A stretch of DNA of 64,000 bases from Wocania ichthyoenteri Th78 (GTDB taxonomy: Bacteria > Bacteroidota > Bacteroidia > Flavobacteriales > Flavobacteriaceae). The notes under the pieces were generated by a model. The model had not been told where the DNA came from. It did not search any database and saw only the letters and a list, made by a program, of their open reading frames with translations. The stretch lies in NCBI RefSeq assembly GCF_000789235.1, contig NZ_KN525716.1:2586100-2650099 (forward strand), given 5' to 3'. This document shows, piece by piece, positions 26,367 through 35,740 of this stretch; position 1 is the first letter of the stretch; every line of letters begins with the position of its first letter. The translations under genes were made by a program, and so were the position numbers.

Positions 26367-26819
26367 TTATTGTTTATTTCTTTTAAATATATAGCGGGTA
26401 ATAAAAATACCTTGCCCGTCACCTTTTCCACCTTCACTTTCTACACCACTAGTTACAAAAGCTAATTCCCAGCCTTCTTCAATCATGGTATTTATTTTTG
26501 ATTCTATTAGGGCATCATTAGCAGCAATGTTTTGAAAACGAATTCCACCTAAATTATAAAAATTTAAAAGTTTAGTTTCATCGAATCCTTTAACTCTTAT
26601 TTCGCTCCGCTTAGATTTGTTACGAGTATTATCTTCTTCTGTTTGTGTTGAAGTAAACTGTTTGTAATCTTTTGTCTCATTAGCACTAATAATTCTTGAA
26701 CGCCCTAAGCCATTAGGCACAATAGACTCTACACTAGTTACAATCTTGTACTCTACTTGAGCGGTTGCATCCATAAATGCAAAAAGGCTAATAGCCAAAA
26801 CAATAAGTAATTTTTTCAT
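26367..26819 (-). CDS. Exported hypothetical protein
   Basis: A 150-residue secreted or periplasmic protein with a clear signal peptide (MKKLLIVLAISLFAFMDATAQ). The middle is polar and charged (KQFTSTQTEEDNTRNKSKRS). The C-terminal half contains INTMIEEGWELAFVTSG and FITRYIFKRNKQ, a pattern reminiscent of the small DUF4177-type fold, in which a helix with GWE is followed by a final strand. I cannot assign a function. It is convergent with the aromatic operon and shares the hairpin terminator with it. Confidence 0.7.
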   Translation of the reverse strand: MKKLLIVLAISLFAFMDATAQVEYKIVTSVESIVPNGLGRSRIISANETKDYKQFTSTQTEEDNTRNKSKRSEIRVKGFDETKLLNFYNLGGIRFQNIAANDALIESKINTMIEEGWELAFVTSGVESEGGKGDGQGIFITRYIFKRNKQ

Positions 26820-27019
26820 GTTGTTGATTATTTGTTAAAATTAAGGTGCTAAAATATAAAATTATCCGATAAAAAGACATTAAATCAGATTAAATGTAGT
26901 TTTTAGTATAAATGTAAGATTTTAGGTTGCGTAAAATATTATCAATTTTGTAAAAAGCATTTATATTGAATAGGGGTCATTCAATATAAAAATTGTTATT
27001 TTGTGAGATATTTAAATGA

Positions 27020-27970
27020 ATGACAGGACGCATATATAAATCTACAGGGAGTTGGTACACCGTAAAAACTGAATTGGGGGAGACTTACGAATGCCGTATA
27101 AAAGGAAAATTCCGTTTAAAAGACATTAAAAGTACCAATCCTATAGCCGTTGGAGATATTGTTGATTTTGAATTGGAAACCGATAATAATCAAGAATCAG
27201 GGATTATTCATAAGATACACGACAGGACAAATTACATTGTTAGAAAATCAGTAAACTTATCTAAACAAACACATATTATTTCAGCGAATATCGATTTGGT
27301 GTTTTTAATGATTACTATAAACAATCCGCCAACACTAACTAGTTTTATCGATCGTTTTTTGGTTACAGCTAATGCATATTCTATTAAAACAGTTTTGCTT
27401 TTTAATAAAATTGATACTTATGACGAAGACACGCTAAATGAAGTTAAGTATTTAGCGCATGTTTACAGAAAAATTGGGTATGAGTGTATTGGTGTCTCTG
27501 CTGTTACAGGTAAAAATGTAGACAAGGTAAAAGCTTTAATGCTAGGAAAAGTAAGTATGTTCTCAGGTCATTCAGGAGTTGGTAAATCTACACTTGTAAA
27601 TGCTATTGAACCTTCATTAAATATCAAAACAAAAGAAATCTCCACACAACACATGCAAGGGCAACATACTACCACTTTTGCAGAAATGTTCGATTTAAGT
27701 TTTGATGCCAAAATTATCGATACGCCAGGTATAAAAGGTTTTGGCGTTGTAGATATGGATAAAGAAGAAGTAGGTGACTATTTTCCTGAAATATTCAAAT
27801 TAAAACAAGATTGTAAATTCAATAATTGCTTGCATATCAAAGAACCAAATTGCGCTGTAAAAAAAGCTTTAGACGATGATGAAATAGCCTTTTCAAGATA
27901 CAGAAGTTATTTGCAAATTATTGAAGGCGAAGACGAGCATTACAGAACTGATACTTGGGAAAAGGAATGA
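27020..27970 (+). CDS. rsgA: Ribosome small-subunit-dependent GTPase RsgA
   Basis: Circularly permuted GTPase that assists late 30S maturation. In order: an N-terminal OB-fold, the G4 motif NKID (FNKIDTYD), G1 GHSGVGKST (183-191), G3 DTPG, then a C-terminal zinc knuckle CKFNNCLHIKEPNC with C-x4-C-x-H-x5-C spacing. The G4-before-G1 order is diagnostic. Length (316 residues) is normal. An ATG four bases upstream is out of frame. The stop overlaps the dtd start by four bases, so the genes are translationally coupled. Confidence 0.97.
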   Translation: MTGRIYKSTGSWYTVKTELGETYECRIKGKFRLKDIKSTNPIAVGDIVDFELETDNNQESGIIHKIHDRTNYIVRKSVNLSKQTHIISANIDLVFLMITINNPPTLTSFIDRFLVTANAYSIKTVLLFNKIDTYDEDTLNEVKYLAHVYRKIGYECIGVSAVTGKNVDKVKALMLGKVSMFSGHSGVGKSTLVNAIEPSLNIKTKEISTQHMQGQHTTTFAEMFDLSFDAKIIDTPGIKGFGVVDMDKEEVGDYFPEIFKLKQDCKFNNCLHIKEPNCAVKKALDDDEIAFSRYRSYLQIIEGEDEHYRTDTWEKE

Positions 27971-28419
27971 AAGTAGTGATTCAAAGAGTTTCTAAAGCGA
28001 GTGTAACTATTGAAGGTGAAAAAGTAACTTCAATTAAAAGCGGGTTGCTTGTGCTTTTAGGAATTGTAAACGAAGATACTCAAGAAGATATAAAATGGTT
28101 AACTAATAAAATAGTAAACCTTCGCATTTTTAGTGATGAAAATGAGGTGATGAACAAATCCCTTATAAATAGTAACGGAGATGTTATTGTAGTGAGTCAA
28201 TTTACATTACACGCATCAACCAAAAAAGGAAATAGACCTAGTTATATTAAAGCAGCAAAACCAGATGTAGCCATTCCGTTATACAAAGCTTTTATTAATC
28301 AGATAGAATTAAATTTAGGTAAAAAAGTACAAACAGGAGCGTTTGGTGCAGATATGAAAGTAGAATTACTAAACGATGGTCCTGTAACTATAATAATAGA
28401 TTCCAAAAATAAAGAGTAA
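27967..28419 (+). CDS. dtd: D-aminoacyl-tRNA deacylase
   Basis: Removes D-amino acids (and glycine) mischarged onto tRNAs. Both active-site motifs of DTD are visible: SQFTLHASTKKGNRPSY (the SQxTL element) and NDGPVTI near the C-terminus (the NxGPxT element). I start at the ATG that overlaps the rsgA stop (ATGA), which gives 150 residues beginning MKVVIQRVSKASV; the in-frame TTG four codons earlier is less likely. It is followed without a gap by the next gene. Confidence 0.96.
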   Translation: MKVVIQRVSKASVTIEGEKVTSIKSGLLVLLGIVNEDTQEDIKWLTNKIVNLRIFSDENEVMNKSLINSNGDVIVVSQFTLHASTKKGNRPSYIKAAKPDVAIPLYKAFINQIELNLGKKVQTGAFGADMKVELLNDGPVTIIIDSKNKE

Positions 28420-28944
28420 ATGGCTTCAGTTTTTGGGCATAGTGTGGTTGGTTATACTTTGACTAAATTAATTAATACTAAGCATAGTAAATTACTTTTA
28501 TTAGGTGCTATTTTTTCAACTATATTACCAGATTTTGATGTTATAGGTTTTAAATTTGGAATTCCATATTTGCACCCTTTTGGACATCGCGGATTTACAC
28601 ATTCTATTGTTTTTGCTCTTTTATGGGCACTTGTTTTAATGTTTGCTTTTGGTAGAAAACATAAACTTATTTGGTTTTTAGTCATATTGTTATCCACAAT
28701 ATCGCACGGAGTTTTAGATGCCATGACGAGTGGTGGAGAAGGCGTTGGTTTTTTTATTCCGTTTAATAACAATCGGTTTTTCTTTCCTTTTAGAGAAATA
28801 AAAGTATCACCTATTGGTATAGAAAAGTTTTTCTCAGAATGGGGACTACGTGTTATTTTTAGTGAAATAAAGTATATAGTTTTCCCTTGTTTTATTATAT
28901 TAACTGTAAGAATTTTAATTAAAAAAGCGAGGAGAAATTTCTGA
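28420..28944 (+). CDS. YdjM-family membrane-bound metal-dependent hydrolase
   Basis: A membrane protein of 174 residues with about four hydrophobic segments and the metal-binding motifs of the YdjM/LexA-regulated hydrolase family: HPFGHRGFTHSIVF and ISHGVLDAMTSGGEG, with an acidic site LPDFDVIG. Its natural substrate is unknown; some relatives process phospholipids. It starts directly after the dtd stop, making an rsgA-dtd-ydjM-like operon. Confidence 0.82.
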   Translation: MASVFGHSVVGYTLTKLINTKHSKLLLLGAIFSTILPDFDVIGFKFGIPYLHPFGHRGFTHSIVFALLWALVLMFAFGRKHKLIWFLVILLSTISHGVLDAMTSGGEGVGFFIPFNNNRFFFPFREIKVSPIGIEKFFSEWGLRVIFSEIKYIVFPCFIILTVRILIKKARRNF

Positions 28945-28956
28945 AAATATGATTTT

Positions 28957-28980
28957 CCTCATATAAATATGGGGTTTGTT
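28957..28980 (+). terminator. Possible weak terminator after the rsgA operon
   Basis: Arms CCTCATAT and ATATGGGG form an 8-bp stem (one G-U pair) with a two-base loop, followed by TTTGTT. It sits 13 bases after the stop of the hydrolase gene. The interrupted T-tract makes this a weak candidate. Confidence 0.35.
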
Positions 28981-29021
28981 CCTTTATATTTATGGCTTTA
29001 ATCTAGTTAAAAAATCAAACT

Positions 29022-30932
29022 ATGACTCTAAAACCTATTGCGAATATTGTAATGCTATTCGCAACATTAACTGTTTTTTCTCAAGATAGTTTATATTCTA
29101 GTTTAACAATTTCTAAAGATTTAAAAGAAAATTCCAATGCTGTTATTAGGCTTAATGAGGTTGTTATTTCGTTAAAATCTTCTAGCGAAATGTCTGTTAA
29201 AGAAAAAAGAATTATAACCGTATTAAATAAACAAGGAAACAAAAATATTGATGCCTATGTGCATTACGATAACAATGTAAAAATTAAAACTCTTGAAGTT
29301 TTAGCTTTTGATGCTTTTGGTAACGAAATAAAGAAAATAAGAAAGAACGATTTTAAAGATGTTAGTGCTGTAGATGGAGGTACTTTATATTCAGATTCCA
29401 GAGTAAAATATTTAGAGTACACACCCATTAATTACCCATATACCATTGAGTTTACTTATGAAACTATTACAGGTAATACAGCTTTCATTCCATCATTTAC
29501 ACCAATTGATGATTATTTTGTTAGTGTAGAAACAAGCTCTTATACTATTAATTATCCTGAGGATATTACCATTAGAAAGAAAGAAAAAAATATTGAAAAT
29601 ATTGAAATTGAAAAAGAAGTTATTGCAGGTCGTATTTTTTATAAAGCTAAAAATTTATCAGCATTTAAACCAGAAGATTATAGTCCGTCAATGGTAGATT
29701 TTGCTCCAAAAATTTTATTTGCTTCAAAGCAATTTACTTTAGAAGGCGTAAATACGGTTGTTGAAAATTGGGACGATTTTGCCAAATGGATGTATCACGA
29801 TTTAATTAAAGTGACCCACGATTTACCAGAAAGCACCATTAGCGACATTCAAAATTTGGTTAAAGATGAAACCAATAATATCGATAAAGCGAAGAAAATA
29901 TATCAATACGTTCAAGATAAAGTTAGGTATATAAGTGTGCAAGTTGGTATTGGTGGCTGGAAACCTTTTAATGCATCAGAAGTCGATAGGTTAAGCTACG
30001 GCGATTGTAAAGCGCTAACAAATTACACCATGTCGCTTTTAAAATCAGCAAATATTGAATCTAATTATAGTGTGGTTTATGCGGGAAGTTCGCAACGAAA
30101 TATAGAGGAAGATTTTACCTCAATTCAAGGCAATCATGTTATTCTTTCCATTCCGAATGATAACGAAACAATTTGGCTAGAATGCACCAGTCAAGAACTA
30201 CCCTTTGGCTTTATTGGCGATTTTACCGACAACAGAGACGTATTAGTAATTACGCCCGAAGGCGGAAAAATACAACGTACCAAAAAGTATAATACCAAAG
30301 AAAACGCTCAAATTATTAAAGGCAATTATTCGGTTTCAAATGATGGAGTTATTAATGTACATGCAACAGTTAAATCTGAAGGCATTCAATACGACGACAA
30401 ATATTGGTTAGAATCTGAAACTGAAAGAGATTTAGATAAACACTATAAAAAACGCTGGAGATATATTAATAATATGAATATAGATAATATGGAAATTATT
30501 AATGATAAAGACAGCATTGTATTTAACGAAACTTTAAATTTTCAAGCCACAAACTACTCAAAAATAGTAGCTAACAGAATGCTTTTAACGGTTAATGCTT
30601 TAAACCGAAATACGCATATTCCAGATAGATATAGAGACAGAAAGTTGCCTTTAAAAATAAAAAGGGGTTTTAAAGATATTGACGAGGTTGAAATTACATT
30701 GCCACAAGATTATAAAGTAGAATTGTTACCAAACAAGAAAGTTATAGAAAACAAATTTGGCAGTTATAAATTTGAAGTAATTGTAAAAGATGAAAACACT
30801 TTGCTGTATAAAAGAGAATTTGTGGTTAACGATGGCGAATTCCCGAAAGAAGATTACAGTAAATTTAGAACATTTTATAAAGAAGTTTCAAAACAAGATA
30901 ACACCAAAGTAGCATTAATTAAAAAAGAATAA
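29022..30932 (+). CDS. Exported DUF3857/transglutaminase-like protein (intact catalytic residues)
   Basis: A 636-residue exported protein with signal peptide (MTLKPIANIVMLFATLTVFSQ), an N-terminal DUF3857 beta-rich domain (to about residue 220) and a transglutaminase-like papain fold in the middle. The nucleophile candidate is Cys329 in SYGDCKALTNYTM, the His is His372 in QGNHVILSI, and the third position holds Glu387 (WLECTS) where Asp is more usual. A beta-rich DUF3858-type C-terminal part follows. Substrates of this family are unknown; a protease or amidase role at the cell envelope is possible. It lies three bases upstream of a paralogue that lacks the Cys and His. Confidence 0.85.
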   Translation: MTLKPIANIVMLFATLTVFSQDSLYSSLTISKDLKENSNAVIRLNEVVISLKSSSEMSVKEKRIITVLNKQGNKNIDAYVHYDNNVKIKTLEVLAFDAFGNEIKKIRKNDFKDVSAVDGGTLYSDSRVKYLEYTPINYPYTIEFTYETITGNTAFIPSFTPIDDYFVSVETSSYTINYPEDITIRKKEKNIENIEIEKEVIAGRIFYKAKNLSAFKPEDYSPSMVDFAPKILFASKQFTLEGVNTVVENWDDFAKWMYHDLIKVTHDLPESTISDIQNLVKDETNNIDKAKKIYQYVQDKVRYISVQVGIGGWKPFNASEVDRLSYGDCKALTNYTMSLLKSANIESNYSVVYAGSSQRNIEEDFTSIQGNHVILSIPNDNETIWLECTSQELPFGFIGDFTDNRDVLVITPEGGKIQRTKKYNTKENAQIIKGNYSVSNDGVINVHATVKSEGIQYDDKYWLESETERDLDKHYKKRWRYINNMNIDNMEIINDKDSIVFNETLNFQATNYSKIVANRMLLTVNALNRNTHIPDRYRDRKLPLKIKRGFKDIDEVEITLPQDYKVELLPNKKVIENKFGSYKFEVIVKDENTLLYKREFVVNDGEFPKEDYSKFRTFYKEVSKQDNTKVALIKKE

Positions 30933-30935
30933 TAA

Positions 30936-32951
30936 ATGAAAAATGTAATTACAACATTAGCAATATTATTTATTTGTCAAATATCTATAGCTCAAGATTA
31001 TAAATTTGGTAAAGTATCAAAAGAAGAATTACAAGAAAAATATAATCCGTTAGATTCATCTGCAAGTGCAACGTATTTATATAAATACAGAAAAACATTT
31101 TTTGAGCATCAAAAAGAAAAAGGCTTTCAGTTAATAACCGAAGTACACGAACGTGTAAAAATATATAATAAAGAAGGGTTTGATTATGCTACAAAAGCTA
31201 TAAATTTATATAAAAGTGGTTCGCATCAAGAAAACGCAAGAGGTTTAAAAGCTTATACTTATAATTTAGTTGATGGAACAATTGAAGACACCAAACTTAA
31301 AAAAGACGGTATTTTTAAAACAGAAAAATCAAAATACCATAACGAAACTAAATTTACAATGCCTAATATTAAAGAAGGTTCGGTTGTAGAATACGAGTAT
31401 AAAATTATATCTCCTTTTTATTCAAATGTAGATGAGTTTCGTTTACAGCATGCTATTCCAATTAAAAAATTAGAAGCCCAATTTCAAGCTCCTGAGTATT
31501 ACAATTTTAAAGTGAATATGAAAGGGTTTTTACAAGTTATTCCAAAAATAGAAAATAAAAGAGATAAACTTCAATATAAGAATAAAGTGCCTATAAGTGA
31601 GAATAAAGCATTGGACGCTAGTACTCATTATCGATCGGGAGAAATTGAGTTTACTAAAATAGTATCATCTTATAGTTTAGAAAATATCCCAGCTTTAAAA
31701 GAAGAGCCTTATGTAAATAATATAAACAATTATAGGTCTTCCGTTAAATACGAGTTATCTTATGTTAAAATGCCACAATCTACAATAGAGTACTATTCAA
31801 CCACTTGGGAAGATGTGGTTAAAACCATATACAAAAGCTCTAGTTTTGGTGCAGAGCTAGACAAATCTGGATATTATGAAGATGATATAGACGCGCTTAT
31901 AAGTGCCGTTTCAGATCCAAAAGCAAGAGTGGCATTAATTTTTGATTTTGTAAAATCTAGAGTAAAATGGAATACATATTACGGCAAATATACTAGTGGT
32001 GGCGTTAGAAAAGCATACAAAGAACAAGTTGGTAATGTTGCAGAAATTAATTTGATGCTCACCTCCATGTTGCGTTATGCAGGTTTAGAAGCAAACCCCG
32101 TTTTAGTGAGTACACGGCAAAACGGAATTCCACTATTTCCAACACGAGAAGGCTATAATTATGTCGTTTCTTGTGTTGAACTGCCAACAGGTCATGTGTT
32201 GTTAGATGCGACCAATAAATACGGTTCTCCAAATATATTACCATACAGAACGTTAAATTGGGAAGGAAGAATTATTAAAAAAGACGGAACTTCTAGTTTA
32301 ATTAATTTATATCCTAGCGAAAATTCTAAAACCTCAATTTTAATGATGGCAGATTTATCTGAAGAAGGTGATTTAGAAGGTAATTTCAGAAGTGTTAAAA
32401 CAAACCATAAAGCTTTATCATACAGAGAAAGATATAATAATGCTAATGAAGATGATTTTTTAGAGCAACTTGAAAACAAACACGATGGTTTAGAAATTTC
32501 GGATTTTAAAGTAGCAAATGCTGTTGAGTTGTCTAAACCAGTCATGGAATCGTATAAGTTTTTTAAAGAAAGTCAAGCCGATATTATAGGCGATAAAATA
32601 TATTTTTCACCTTTATTTTTTTTAAGAACAAAAGAAAATCCTTTTAAATTAGAAAAAAGAGAATTCCCAGTAGATTTTGGTTACCCATCTTCAAGCACAT
32701 ACAGAATAACAATTAACTTGCCAGAAGGCTATAAAGTGGAGTCGATACCAGAAGGTACTGCTTTAGTTTTACCAGATGATTTAGGAATGTTTAAATATAT
32801 ATTATCTCAAAAGGGATCAACAATACAGTTATTAATAGACGCTAAAATGAATACATCAATTATATCGCCTTTATATTATGAAACTTTAAAAGCGTATTTT
32901 AAACAACTCATAGAAAAAGAAAACGAACAGATAGTTTTAACCAAAGTATAA
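30936..32951 (+). CDS. Exported DUF3857/transglutaminase-like protein (probable pseudoenzyme)
   Basis: A 671-residue paralogue of the preceding protein, with signal peptide MKNVITTLAILFICQISIAQ, DUF3857 and a transglutaminase-like fold. The motif that should carry the catalytic Cys reads GNVAEINLMLTSMLRYAG, with Val368 at the Cys position. The expected His is Tyr409 (YNYVVSC), while the Asp remains (Asp424, LLDATN). It is therefore probably non-catalytic and may bind or scaffold the partner or substrate. The two genes form a tandem operon, and the stop of this gene overlaps the next start by one base. Confidence 0.83.
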   Translation: MKNVITTLAILFICQISIAQDYKFGKVSKEELQEKYNPLDSSASATYLYKYRKTFFEHQKEKGFQLITEVHERVKIYNKEGFDYATKAINLYKSGSHQENARGLKAYTYNLVDGTIEDTKLKKDGIFKTEKSKYHNETKFTMPNIKEGSVVEYEYKIISPFYSNVDEFRLQHAIPIKKLEAQFQAPEYYNFKVNMKGFLQVIPKIENKRDKLQYKNKVPISENKALDASTHYRSGEIEFTKIVSSYSLENIPALKEEPYVNNINNYRSSVKYELSYVKMPQSTIEYYSTTWEDVVKTIYKSSSFGAELDKSGYYEDDIDALISAVSDPKARVALIFDFVKSRVKWNTYYGKYTSGGVRKAYKEQVGNVAEINLMLTSMLRYAGLEANPVLVSTRQNGIPLFPTREGYNYVVSCVELPTGHVLLDATNKYGSPNILPYRTLNWEGRIIKKDGTSSLINLYPSENSKTSILMMADLSEEGDLEGNFRSVKTNHKALSYRERYNNANEDDFLEQLENKHDGLEISDFKVANAVELSKPVMESYKFFKESQADIIGDKIYFSPLFFLRTKENPFKLEKREFPVDFGYPSSSTYRITINLPEGYKVESIPEGTALVLPDDLGMFKYILSQKGSTIQLLIDAKMNTSIISPLYYETLKAYFKQLIEKENEQIVLTKV

Positions 32952-33277
32952 TGGATATTAAAAACGCACAAAAAATAGTTGACGATTGGATTAACCAACA
33001 CGGTGTACGTTACTTTAACGAACTTACCAATATGGCACAACTTACCGAAGAGGTTGGCGAAGTAGCTCGAATTATAGCACGTCGTTATGGCGAACAAAGT
33101 GAAAAAGAAAGCGATAAAGACAAAGATTTAGGCGAAGAATTAGCTGATGTTTTGTTTGTAGTGTTGTGTTTAGCAAACCAAACAGGCGTAGATTTACAAA
33201 ACGCATTTGATAAAAGAATGGATAAGAAAGCAAAACGCGACCACGATAGGCATCATAATAACGAAAAATTAAAGTAA
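32951..33277 (+). CDS. MazG-like nucleotide pyrophosphohydrolase
   Basis: A small all-alpha NTP pyrophosphohydrolase of 108 residues. The magnesium-binding helices are visible as EEVGEVARIIARRYGE and, further on, GEELADVLFVVLCLANQTG, giving the ExxE(12-28)ExxD pattern of the MazG/iMazG superfamily. It probably hydrolyses non-canonical or damaged (d)NTPs, though the preferred substrate cannot be read from the sequence. The start codon overlaps the upstream stop by one base, and aroA follows 34 bases later, so it links the DUF3857 pair and aroA on one transcript. Confidence 0.88.
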   Translation: MDIKNAQKIVDDWINQHGVRYFNELTNMAQLTEEVGEVARIIARRYGEQSEKESDKDKDLGEELADVLFVVLCLANQTGVDLQNAFDKRMDKKAKRDHDRHHNNEKLK

Positions 33278-33282
33278 ATTTG
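33275..33282 (+). promoter_or_regulatory. Possible internal -7 element for aroA
   Basis: TAAATTTG matches TAnnTTTG and overlaps the stop codon of the MazG-like gene, 30 bases before aroA. No TTTG lies at -33, so the promoter may be weak or accidental. Confidence 0.3.
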
Positions 33283-33311
33283 CAAGCTTTAAGAAGCAAG
33301 ACAATTTTACA

Positions 33312-34541
33312 ATGAGTAGTATTACCCTTCATAAATCAGAAATAGGAAATAGTAAATCTGAAATTATAATAACAGGTTCTAAAAGTGAATCTAATAGATT
33401 ATTACTATTAAAAGCATTATACCCAGAGATACGTTTAGAAAATGTTTCAAAATCAGATGATAGTCAACTAATGACAAAAGCATTGACTTCATCATCTAAT
33501 ATTGTAGATATCCATCATGCAGGAACTGCTATGCGATTTTTAACAGCCTATTTTTCTATTCAAAAAGGAGGAGAAGTAACCCTTACAGGCTCTAAAAGAA
33601 TGAAAGAACGACCAATTAAAATTTTGGTTGATGCTTTACAAGATTTAGGAGCAGATATAAGTTATGTGGAAAATGAAGGCTTTCCTCCAATAAAAATAAA
33701 AGGGAATAAGTTAACTAAAAATAAAGTATCGCTAAAAGCTAATGTAAGCAGTCAATATATTTCTGCTTTATTATTAATAGCGTCAAAACTTGAAAATGGA
33801 ATTGAGTTAACCTTAGAGGGCGAAATCACTTCAGTTCCATATATAAAAATGACATTGAGTTTATTAGATGAAATAGGTATTGAATCCTCTTTTGTAAATA
33901 ACACCATTATAGTAAAACCCAAAACCCAAAACCTAACACCTAAAACCCTAACAGTAGAATCAGATTGGTCTTCGGCATCGTACTATTTTAGTATTGTAGC
34001 ATTAAGCGAAGTAGGTACCGAAATTACATTATCATCATATAAAGAAAACTCACTGCAAGGTGATTCTGCTTTAGTTAATATTTATAAAGAATTTGGGGTT
34101 GAAACTACATTTTTAAATAATACAATCATCTTAAAAAAGGAAGCCCAAAACCTAACACCTAAAACCTTTAACTTAATAAACGCTCCAGATATTGCACAAA
34201 CTATTGCTGTAACCTGTTTTGCATTAGGAGTTCCTTGCGATTTAAAAGGGCTTCATACGCTTAAAATAAAAGAAACTGATAGGTTAGTAGCTTTAAAAAC
34301 CGAAATTGAAAAATTAGGAGGAAAGGTAGATATAACAAACGATTCATTGCTTTTGCATGCTTCTAAATCAATAAAAGAAATGATTTCAATTGAAACTTAT
34401 CACGATCATAGAATGGCAATGGCTTTTGCGCCTTTAGCATTAAAAACTTCAATTATTATAGAAGATGCCATGGTAGTATCAAAGTCTTATCCAACGTTTT
34501 GGGACGATTTAAAATCTATCGGATTCAAAATATCTGAATAA
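33312..34541 (+). CDS. aroA: 3-phosphoshikimate 1-carboxyvinyltransferase (EPSP synthase)
   Basis: Transfers enolpyruvate from PEP to shikimate-3-phosphate, the sixth step of the shikimate pathway. Family signatures are SKSESNRLLLLKAL near the N-terminus, HHAGTAMRFLTAYF (the LxxGxxGTxxRF-like region), KERPIKILVDALQDLGA, LKIKETDRLVALKTEIEKLG and HDHRMAMAFAPLAL. The 409 residues fit a slightly short form. Two identical 23-bp direct repeats (33925-33947 and 34144-34166) encode QNLTPKT at equivalent positions of two of the fold's repeating units. The aromatic operon at 22-26 kb supplies the flanking pathway steps. Confidence 0.95.
   Translation: MSSITLHKSEIGNSKSEIIITGSKSESNRLLLLKALYPEIRLENVSKSDDSQLMTKALTSSSNIVDIHHAGTAMRFLTAYFSIQKGGEVTLTGSKRMKERPIKILVDALQDLGADISYVENEGFPPIKIKGNKLTKNKVSLKANVSSQYISALLLIASKLENGIELTLEGEITSVPYIKMTLSLLDEIGIESSFVNNTIIVKPKTQNLTPKTLTVESDWSSASYYFSIVALSEVGTEITLSSYKENSLQGDSALVNIYKEFGVETTFLNNTIILKKEAQNLTPKTFNLINAPDIAQTIAVTCFALGVPCDLKGLHTLKIKETDRLVALKTEIEKLGGKVDITNDSLLLHASKSIKEMISIETYHDHRMAMAFAPLALKTSIIIEDAMVVSKSYPTFWDDLKSIGFKISE
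33925..33947 (+). repeat. Direct repeat inside aroA, copy 1
   Basis: Begins CCCAAAACCTAACACC and ends TAAAACC; it is 23 bases long and identical to the copy at 34144. The copies are 219 bases apart, a multiple of three, and read in the same frame (QNLTPKT). Confidence 0.8.
34144..34166 (+). repeat. Direct repeat inside aroA, copy 2
   Basis: Identical in all 23 bases to the copy at 33925. Here it follows KKEA and precedes FNLINAPD, while copy 1 follows KPKT and precedes LTVESDW, so the repeat sits between matching NNTII strands of the internally symmetrical fold. Confidence 0.8.
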
Positions 34542-34556
34542 TAATCACTCATTTAC

Positions 34557-34588
34557 TTGACAAGGCCTATGCTCAGATTGTATATTTG
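34557..34588 (+). promoter_or_regulatory. Promoter of queA
   Basis: TTG (34557-34559, within CTTGAC) and TATATTTG (34581-34588) are separated by 21 bases. The -7 element is a perfect TAnnTTTG and is followed by CAGCC, as in the rpsL promoter. Transcription should begin near 34594, about 60 bases before queA. Confidence 0.65.
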
Positions 34589-34654
34589 CAGCCGTTTGTA
34601 ATTTTTAGAGTATTGATTATAAACAATTAAACATATAATAAATAAACGTTTTCA

Positions 34655-35704
34655 ATGAAATTATCACACTTTGGGTTTAATTTACCAGACGAATTATTAG
34701 CAGAATATCCAGCAGAGAATAGAGACGAATCGCGTTTAATGGTTTTAAACAGAAAAGAGCAAACCATCGAGCACAAAATGTTTAAAGATCTTATTGGTTA
34801 TTTTGATCAAGACGATGTTATGATTCTTAATAATACTAAAGTGTTTCCTGCTAGATTGTACGGTAATAAAGAAAAAACTGGAGCTAGAATTGAAGTGTTT
34901 TTATTGAGAGAATTAAACGAAGAACAACGCCTTTGGGATGTTTTAGTAGATCCTGCAAGAAAAATAAGGATTGGTAATAAACTATACTTTGGTGATGACG
35001 ATACTTTAGTAGCCGAGGTTATAGATAACACCACATCAAGAGGGCGTACTTTACGTTTTTTATATGATGGATCGTATACTGAGTTCCGTAGAAAACTAAC
35101 AGAACTAGGAGAAACACCACTTCCAAAATACATTAAAAGAGATGTTGAGCCAGAAGACGAAGACCGTTACCAAACTATTTTCGCTAAAAACGAAGGTGCC
35201 GTTGCAGCTCCAACTGCTGGATTGCATTTTTCTAAACATTTATTAAAACGTTTAGAAATTAAAGGTGTTGATTTTGCCGAAGTAACACTTCACGTAGGTT
35301 TAGGAACTTTTAACCCTGTTGAGGTTGAAGATTTATCTAAGCACAAAATGGATAGCGAAGAGTTAAAAATAGATGATAAAGCAGTAAGCATTGTAAATAA
35401 CGCATTGAAAAATAAAAAACGTGTTTGCGCAGTAGGTACAACGGCTATGCGCGCCATAGAAAGTGCAGTATCATCAAGCGGAAAGCTAAATGAATTTGAT
35501 GGTTGGACCAATAAATTTATTTTCCCACCATACGATTTTAGTATCGCAAATTGTATGATTACAAACTTTCATACACCAAAATCTACATTGTTAATGATGG
35601 CTTCTGCATTTGCAGGTCACGATTTTATAAAAAAGGCCTATGACGAAGCCGTAAAAGAAAAATATAAGTTTTATAGCTACGGCGATGCCATGTTAATCAT
35701 ATAA
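34655..35704 (+). CDS. queA: S-adenosylmethionine:tRNA ribosyltransferase-isomerase
   Basis: Transfers the ribosyl moiety of AdoMet to 7-deazaguanine in tRNA to form epoxyqueuosine. Family features over the 349 residues are the N-terminal [65 protein letters not shown] and the C-terminal [18 protein letters not shown]. Length is normal. It has its own promoter and a strong terminator, so it is monocistronic. Other queuosine genes are not in this window. Confidence 0.97.
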   Translation: MKLSHFGFNLPDELLAEYPAENRDESRLMVLNRKEQTIEHKMFKDLIGYFDQDDVMILNNTKVFPARLYGNKEKTGARIEVFLLRELNEEQRLWDVLVDPARKIRIGNKLYFGDDDTLVAEVIDNTTSRGRTLRFLYDGSYTEFRRKLTELGETPLPKYIKRDVEPEDEDRYQTIFAKNEGAVAAPTAGLHFSKHLLKRLEIKGVDFAEVTLHVGLGTFNPVEVEDLSKHKMDSEELKIDDKAVSIVNNALKNKKRVCAVGTTAMRAIESAVSSSGKLNEFDGWTNKFIFPPYDFSIANCMITNFHTPKSTLLMMASAFAGHDFIKKAYDEAVKEKYKFYSYGDAMLII

Positions 35705-35710
35705 ATACTT

Positions 35711-35738
35711 AAAAGCCTTGTTTTTTACAAGGCTTTTT
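35711..35738 (+). terminator. Intrinsic terminator of queA
   Basis: Arms AAAAGCCTTG and CAAGGCTTTT form a 10-bp stem with a seven-base loop, and the T-run continues to TTTTT. It lies seven bases after the queA stop. Confidence 0.9.
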
Positions 35739-35740
35739 CT

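Noticed and set aside
33925-34166. CRISPR-like or minisatellite repeat
   Set aside because: Only two units, inside a conserved coding frame, with unrelated protein-coding sequence between them.
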